Assembly: GCA_017307315.1 (NCBI GenBank)
Contig: JAFKFF010000305.1
Span: 1,605-11,722 of the forward strand
DNA from: Alphaproteobacteria bacterium
GTDB taxonomy: Bacteria; Pseudomonadota; Alphaproteobacteria; Micropepsales; Micropepsaceae
Direction: 5' to 3'
DNA: 10,118 nt
Shown piece after piece: positions 6,869 to 10,118 of the stretch. The notes under the pieces are model-generated. The model made no database searches, was not told where the DNA came from, and was given only the letters and a program-made list of their open reading frames with translations. Position 1 is the first letter of the stretch. The number at the start of each line of letters is the position of its first letter. The translations under genes and the position numbers were made by a program.

Positions 6869-8431
6869 GTGCAAAACGTGGCGCAGAAGCGGGGTGGGGA
6901 AGAACAGGACCTTGAGGCCCTGCTCGAGAGTTTGCATAGCCTGCGCGTCGCCATTGCCATCTTCGACGCCGATTCGCGGCTGGTTTTCGCCAACAGCCAT
7001 CTGCATCACATTTTCCGCAAGCTCCCCCCGATCGAGAGCCTGACCGGCAGGCGTTATGCGGACCTGATCGCGCTGGAACTGGCCGAGATCGCGCCCGCGG
7101 CCCTGGCCGGCGGCCAAAGCGCTTTCACCGCCGATTGCCTCAGCCAGCTCGAGGCCGGAGAGCCGCGCGACATCCCCCTCGCCGACGGACGCATCGTCGA
7201 GCTCAAGGCGCGGCGCGCCGCCAATGGCAACATCATTCTGCTCTGGGCCGATGTCACCGCCGCCCGCCATCAGGTGGCGCAGCTGCGCGATGCGATCACC
7301 CTCTCCGCCGACGCCTTCGCCTTTTTCGATGCCGAGGACCGTTTCATCAGCGGCAATGCCCGCTATGCCGACCTCACCGACACGCCGCTGGAGGATTTGA
7401 AAGGCCGCTCCTTCGACCGGATCGCCACCGATGCCGCCTATAGCGGGCGCATCGCGCTGGATGTGCCGCCGGAGGAATGGATTCAGCGCCGCCTGCGCGG
7501 CCATCGCGCGCCCGCTTCCGCCGATACGGTGCAAACCACCACCGGCGCCGCCTACCTGATCCGCGACCATGCCACGCCGGATGGCGGACGGGCCGTGGTT
7601 CTCACCGACATCACGGAAAAGACGCGGGCCGAGACCGCGCTGGCCCAGGCGCAATCGGCGCTGAAAAGCACCCGCGACGAGGCGCGGCGCCAGACCAACT
7701 ATCTCGCCGATCTCACCAAGCGCCTGGATCACGCCACCCAGCAGGCCGACAACGCCAAGACCATGCTCCTGCGCACCATGAGCCATGAGCTCAAGACCCC
7801 GCTGAACGCGATCCTGGGTTTTTCGGACCTGATCGGGGCGCTCTCCGACAATCTCACCCCCGCGCAGGTGCGCGAATATGCCGGGCTGATCCATCAGGGG
7901 GGAACCAACCTCCTCAAGATGGTCAACCAGATCATGGACCTCACCAAGATTTCGGCCGGCCGCTATGACTTGCGCAAGGTGATGCTGGATGCCGGCAGCC
8001 TGGTCTGGCAGGCCTGCGACAGCTTCGCCGCGGCGGCGGAAGCGAAATCCATTCGCCTTCGGGCCGAGAATTGCCCCCAGGGCTTGATGATCCAGGCCGA
8101 CGAAACCGTGCTGGGCGGCATGGTCAGCGCCCTGATCGACAATGCCGTCGCCTTCACCCAGGAAGGCGGCACGGTGACCCTTTGCGTGACGCGTCGCGGC
8201 GCGCAGATCGCCATCACCGTGACCGACAATGGGCCCGGCGTCGCGGCCACGGATTTGACGCGCATCCTGGAACCTTTCGAGCATGCCGGACGCGCGCAGG
8301 ACCATGCCAGCGGCGCCGGTCTGGGCCTGACCCTGGTCAAGGCCTTCGCGGAATTGCAGGCCGGCGCGTTGGAAATCGAAAGCGAGCTGGGAAAAGGGTT
8401 CCGGGCAACATTGCTGTTGCCTTCTATCTGA
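6869..8431 (+). CDS. Soluble PAS-PAS sensor histidine kinase
   Basis: 520 residues with no membrane segment, so probably cytoplasmic. Two PAS-like domains lie at about 22-135 (VAIAIFDADSRLVFANSHL) and 140-252 (DAFAFFDAEDRFISGNARYADL, ending VVLTDITEKTRAE). A coiled linker (255-298) and a HisKA domain follow, with H-box MSHELKTPLNAILGFSDLI (His306), then an HATPase with N-box ALIDNAVAFT (421-430), G1 DNGPGV (453-458) and G2 GAGLGLTLV (482-490). All catalytic motifs are present; the N-box is slightly divergent. The start is GTG at 6869 with GGGAG five bases upstream. It is divergent from the membrane kinase and convergent with the GGDEF-EAL gene, and no response regulator is adjacent. The HELKTPLNAILGFSDLI box again resembles the PleC/DivJ/PdhS group, but the signal and partner are unknown. 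Confidence 0.92.
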   Translation: MQNVAQKRGGEEQDLEALLESLHSLRVAIAIFDADSRLVFANSHLHHIFRKLPPIESLTGRRYADLIALELAEIAPAALAGGQSAFTADCLSQLEAGEPRDIPLADGRIVELKARRAANGNIILLWADVTAARHQVAQLRDAITLSADAFAFFDAEDRFISGNARYADLTDTPLEDLKGRSFDRIATDAAYSGRIALDVPPEEWIQRRLRGHRAPASADTVQTTTGAAYLIRDHATPDGGRAVVLTDITEKTRAETALAQAQSALKSTRDEARRQTNYLADLTKRLDHATQQADNAKTMLLRTMSHELKTPLNAILGFSDLIGALSDNLTPAQVREYAGLIHQGGTNLLKMVNQIMDLTKISAGRYDLRKVMLDAGSLVWQACDSFAAAAEAKSIRLRAENCPQGLMIQADETVLGGMVSALIDNAVAFTQEGGTVTLCVTRRGAQIAITVTDNGPGVAATDLTRILEPFEHAGRAQDHASGAGLGLTLVKAFAELQAGALEIESELGKGFRATLLLPSI

Positions 8432-8442
8432 TCCCCCCATCT

Positions 8443-8471
8443 GTCTTCCTCGGGATAAACCCTCGGAAGAC
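8443..8471 (+). terminator. Imperfect hairpin after the soluble kinase, possible terminator
   Basis: GTCTTCCTCGGG pairs with CCCTCGGAAGAC over the loop ATAAA: seven outer pairs, two mismatches, three inner pairs. It begins 12 bases after the kinase stop codon. There is no T-run behind it, so it may instead protect the message end or act with the next hairpin. Confidence 0.4.
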
Positions 8472-8472
8472 A

Positions 8473-8509
8473 TCTTCCCCCATCATGGGCTTCGCCCAAT
8501 GGGGGAAGA
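8473..8509. repeat. Long hairpin repeat, copy 1 (11 + 5 pairs with a CA bulge)
   Basis: TCTTCCCCCAT (8473-8483) pairs with ATGGGGGAAGA (8499-8509); then an unpaired CA, and TGGGC (8486-8490) with GCCCA (8494-8498) around the loop TTC. All 16 pairs are perfect. The same plan, reverse complemented, recurs at 8643-8683. The motif CCCCCATC of the left arm is also present at 8434-8441, so two left arms could compete for one right arm. Confidence 0.65.
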
Positions 8510-8519
8510 AAGCCAGAGC

Positions 8520-8632
8520 CTGGACGATCCAGCGCTTGTTGAAACTTGGTCGTACTCCTTTCGTCCGCCGGCATGCTCACGCATGCGCGGGGAGAGAGGG
8601 CACGACCAGGACGATACAGCGCCTCTTGAAGC
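8520..8632. repeat. Diverged direct repeat (8520-8545 and 8607-8632) around an interrupted inverted repeat
   Basis: Two 26-base copies share 21 positions, with the common core GGACGAT-N-CAGCGC and TTGAA near the end. Between them, TGGTCGT (8547-8553) pairs with ACGACCA (8602-8608), and in the centre GCATGC (8571-8576) faces GCATGC (8581-8586) over TCAC. The arrangement looks like a decayed composite repeat. No coding frame or transposase is associated. Confidence 0.5.
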
Positions 8633-8642
8633 GAACCGAGGC

Positions 8643-8683
8643 CCACCTCCCCTTCGGCGCGCAGCGCCTGGAAGGGGAGGTGG
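8643..8683. repeat. Long hairpin repeat, copy 2 (13 + 4 pairs with a TG bulge)
   Basis: CCACCTCCCCTTC (8643-8655) is perfectly complementary to GAAGGGGAGGTGG (8671-8683). Inside, GGCG (8656-8659) pairs with CGCC (8665-8668) over a five-base loop, leaving TG (8669-8670) unpaired. Read on the minus strand this is outer arm, CA, inner stem: the same build as the hairpin at 8473-8509 with different arm bases. Arms conserved in pairing but not in sequence suggest a structured repeat family. Confidence 0.65.
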
Positions 8684-8756
8684 CCGTAGCAGCGCTTGCA
8701 GCGCGTAGGCGCGAGCCGTAGCGCAAAAGCCAGCTGCGAAGGCCGGAGGGGTTCGT

Positions 8757-10118
8757 CTAAAAAGCCGGATTTAAATCCGGCGCGCCGAAATAAAAGCCCT
8801 GGAAATAATCGACGCCGAAGCTTTCCAGGAGGACGGCGTCTTCTTCCGAGCCGACCCATTCGGCCACCACGCTCATGTGGAAATTCTTCGCCAGCGCCGT
8901 CAGGGTGCGCACGAAGACTTGGTTTTCCGGATTGGCGGCCAGGTCCTTGATGTAGGAGCCGTCGATCTTGACCAGATCGACATGCATCATCTGGAGATTG
9001 CGGAACGAGGTGTAACCGGCGCCGAAATCGTCGATTGCCACGCGAACGCCCAGCTCGCGCAGCTGCGAGACGAAACGGGCGTTCTCCTCGAAGCGGTGCA
9101 GCGACGCGGTTTCGGTGAGCTCGACGATCAGCCGGTCCGCCACGTCGCGATTGTCGCGGATATGATCGACGAAGCCCTGCAGCCAGACCGGATCCAGCGT
9201 CGCGGTTCCCGACACATTGACCGCCAGATGGATGTCGTCATGCTGCTTGAGCTGGTCGACCGCTTCTTCCAGCGCGAACCGGTCGACCAGATGCACGATG
9301 CCCATCTGCTCGGTGGCCGGAACGAAATGGCCGGCCGTGACCTCCTGCCCGTCGGCGCGCAACAGGCGCAGCAGGCATTCATGGTGGGAAGGCTTGCGGG
9401 TCCTGGCGTCGATGATGGGCTGATAGGCGAGGCGGATGCGGTTCGCCTTGAGCGCCAGGACGACTTCGTCGGCGATGTTCATCTGGCGCAGCCGCGCGGT
9501 TTCGCGCTGGGGCGATTGGGCATAGGCCGCGAACCCGTCGCGACCGTTGACGCGGGCGCGCTCCAGCGCCTGCTCGGCGCGCAGCATCGCTTCCTGGCTG
9601 GTGGCGGCGGCCAAGGGCAGCCAGACCGCGCCCACCGAAATGGTGGCCGAGACCTTGCCGGCGCGGGTCTCGATCGCATGGTCGCGCACCGCGCGCCTGA
9701 GGCGCATGGCGACCACCGCGATCTCGTTTTCCCGGCAGTTGCGCAGGATGACGCCGAACTTGTTGCCGGCGATGCGGCCGATGATGTCGCTCGCGCGCAG
9801 CGATTTGGCGACACGCTCGCCCACGCCGACGATCACTTCCTCGCCGGAATCGAAGCCGTACCCGTCATTGATCATTGCCAGCCGGTCGATGGAAGCGACC
9901 AGGAAGGCGCAATGACGATCCTCCTCCTTGGCGCGCGTGATCGCCAGCTGCAATTCGGTGCGAAGCGCATTGCGGTTGAGGTGACCGGTGAGTTCATCGC
10001 GGGTGGCCAGATAGGTCAGCCGCTGCATTTCGCGCTGCTTTTCCGTGCTTTCCCGCATCATGCCGATCAGCCGCTCGGTCTGGCCTTCGGCATTGGGCAC
10101 GCGCGTGCCCGCGAAGGT
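8757..10118 (-). CDS. PAS-GGDEF-EAL protein with degenerate GGDEF, 5' part beyond window
   Basis: The frame is open to the right edge. Its first visible codons, TFAGTRVPNAEGQTERLIGMMRESTEKQREMQRL, look like the end of a PAS domain and linker, so the GTG at 10100 is probably not the true start. Counting from that GTG, a GGDEF domain spans about 30-195, but its signature site reads AGNKF (111-115) instead of GGDEF, so cyclase activity is unlikely. The EAL domain (about 205-445) keeps the motif Glu as ECLLRLL (241), Asn295 (NVSG), Glu327 (VELTE), DDFGAGYTSF (357-366), Lys378 (VKIDGSYI), Glu414 and Gln434 (QGFYFGAP). The usual AEGVE reads AEWVG. Phosphodiesterase action on c-di-GMP is therefore plausible, perhaps weakened, with the GGDEF part as a GTP-sensing or structural module. 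It converges on the soluble kinase. Confidence 0.92.
   Translation of the reverse strand, partial: TFAGTRVPNAEGQTERLIGMMRESTEKQREMQRLTYLATRDELTGHLNRNALRTELQLAITRAKEEDRHCAFLVASIDRLAMINDGYGFDSGEEVIVGVGERVAKSLRASDIIGRIAGNKFGVILRNCRENEIAVVAMRLRRAVRDHAIETRAGKVSATISVGAVWLPLAAATSQEAMLRAEQALERARVNGRDGFAAYAQSPQRETARLRQMNIADEVVLALKANRIRLAYQPIIDARTRKPSHHECLLRLLRADGQEVTAGHFVPATEQMGIVHLVDRFALEEAVDQLKQHDDIHLAVNVSGTATLDPVWLQGFVDHIRDNRDVADRLIVELTETASLHRFEENARFVSQLRELGVRVAIDDFGAGYTSFRNLQMMHVDLVKIDGSYIKDLAANPENQVFVRTLTALAKNFHMSVVAEWVGSEEDAVLLESFGVDYFQGFYFGAPDLNPAF
8759..8781 (-). terminator. Intrinsic terminator overlapping the end of the GGDEF-EAL gene
   Basis: The 18-base palindrome GCCGGATTTAAATCCGGC (8764-8781) forms a seven-pair GC-rich stem with a TTAA loop and is followed on the minus strand by TTTTT (8763-8759). 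The stem encodes residues near the C-terminus (APDLNPA), and the T-run runs into the TAG stop (8759-8757). This is the clearest rho-independent terminator in the window. Confidence 0.7.

Larger units (their letters stand above)
8432..8756. other. Gene-free, highly structured region between two convergent genes
   Basis: No convincing coding frame exists in these 325 bases. They hold an imperfect hairpin right after the kinase stop, two long near-perfect hairpins of similar build, a diverged direct repeat, an interrupted inverted repeat and a GTAG/GCGC-rich tail with GCCGTAGC twice (8683-8690, 8715-8722). The content resembles dispersed palindromic repeats rather than a promoter, which a convergent junction would not need. 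The strand and the function are open. Confidence 0.6.

Noticed and set aside
6746..8473. Long minus-strand open frame (575 codons) opposite the soluble kinase
   Set aside because: It mirrors the kinase codons, shows no recognisable family, and the plus-strand product has all histidine kinase boxes and a good ribosome site.
8432..8756. CRISPR array or tRNA-like element in the structured gap
   Set aside because: The repeats are only two diverged copies at irregular spacing, with no array; no cloverleaf or anticodon arm could be traced.

Overview
The window is GC-rich, densely packed bacterial DNA. The DUF1491 gene, the DivJ/PleC-type H-box (MSHELRTPLNAIIGFSELM) of one kinase and the PadR/DUF1700/DUF2807 cassette point to an alphaproteobacterium. 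No rRNA, tRNA or species-level marker is present, so I cannot place it further. Base composition looks even, and there is no transposase, integrase, phage gene or CRISPR array.

Left part (1-2281, minus strand): a tightly coupled operon runs leftwards as PadR regulator > DUF1700 membrane protein > DUF2807 protein > second DUF2807 protein, which is cut by the window edge. Three junctions are stop/start contacts (ATGA, TGATATG, TGATG). The two DUF2807 genes are tandem paralogues. The upstream copy carries an apparent frameshift near 666; its lost C-terminal part continues in another frame up to the start of the next gene.

Middle (2365-6623, minus strand): a transmembrane PAS histidine kinase (DivJ/PleC-like), a DUF1491 protein and a five-helix CcdC-like membrane protein lie 12 and 29 bases apart. 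Release factor 3 (prfC) follows after 66 bases.

A 245-base divergent control region (6624-6868) holds GANTC sites, a near-match to the CtrA box, a dyad around GGTTAACC, and overlapping hairpins in front of the membrane kinase. To its right a soluble PAS-PAS histidine kinase runs on the plus strand (6869-8431). Neither kinase has a response regulator gene beside it, so both look like orphan kinases, plausibly in a cell-cycle or c-di-GMP type network.

Right part: 8432-8756 has no gene but is full of structure: a 12-bp imperfect hairpin, two long hairpins of the same build, a diverged direct repeat and a large interrupted inverted repeat. It looks like remains of a dispersed palindromic repeat family between two convergent genes. 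From 8757 to the right edge lies the 3' part of a PAS-GGDEF-EAL gene on the minus strand. Its GGDEF motif is degenerate and its EAL domain mostly intact; a terminator-like hairpin overlaps its last codons.
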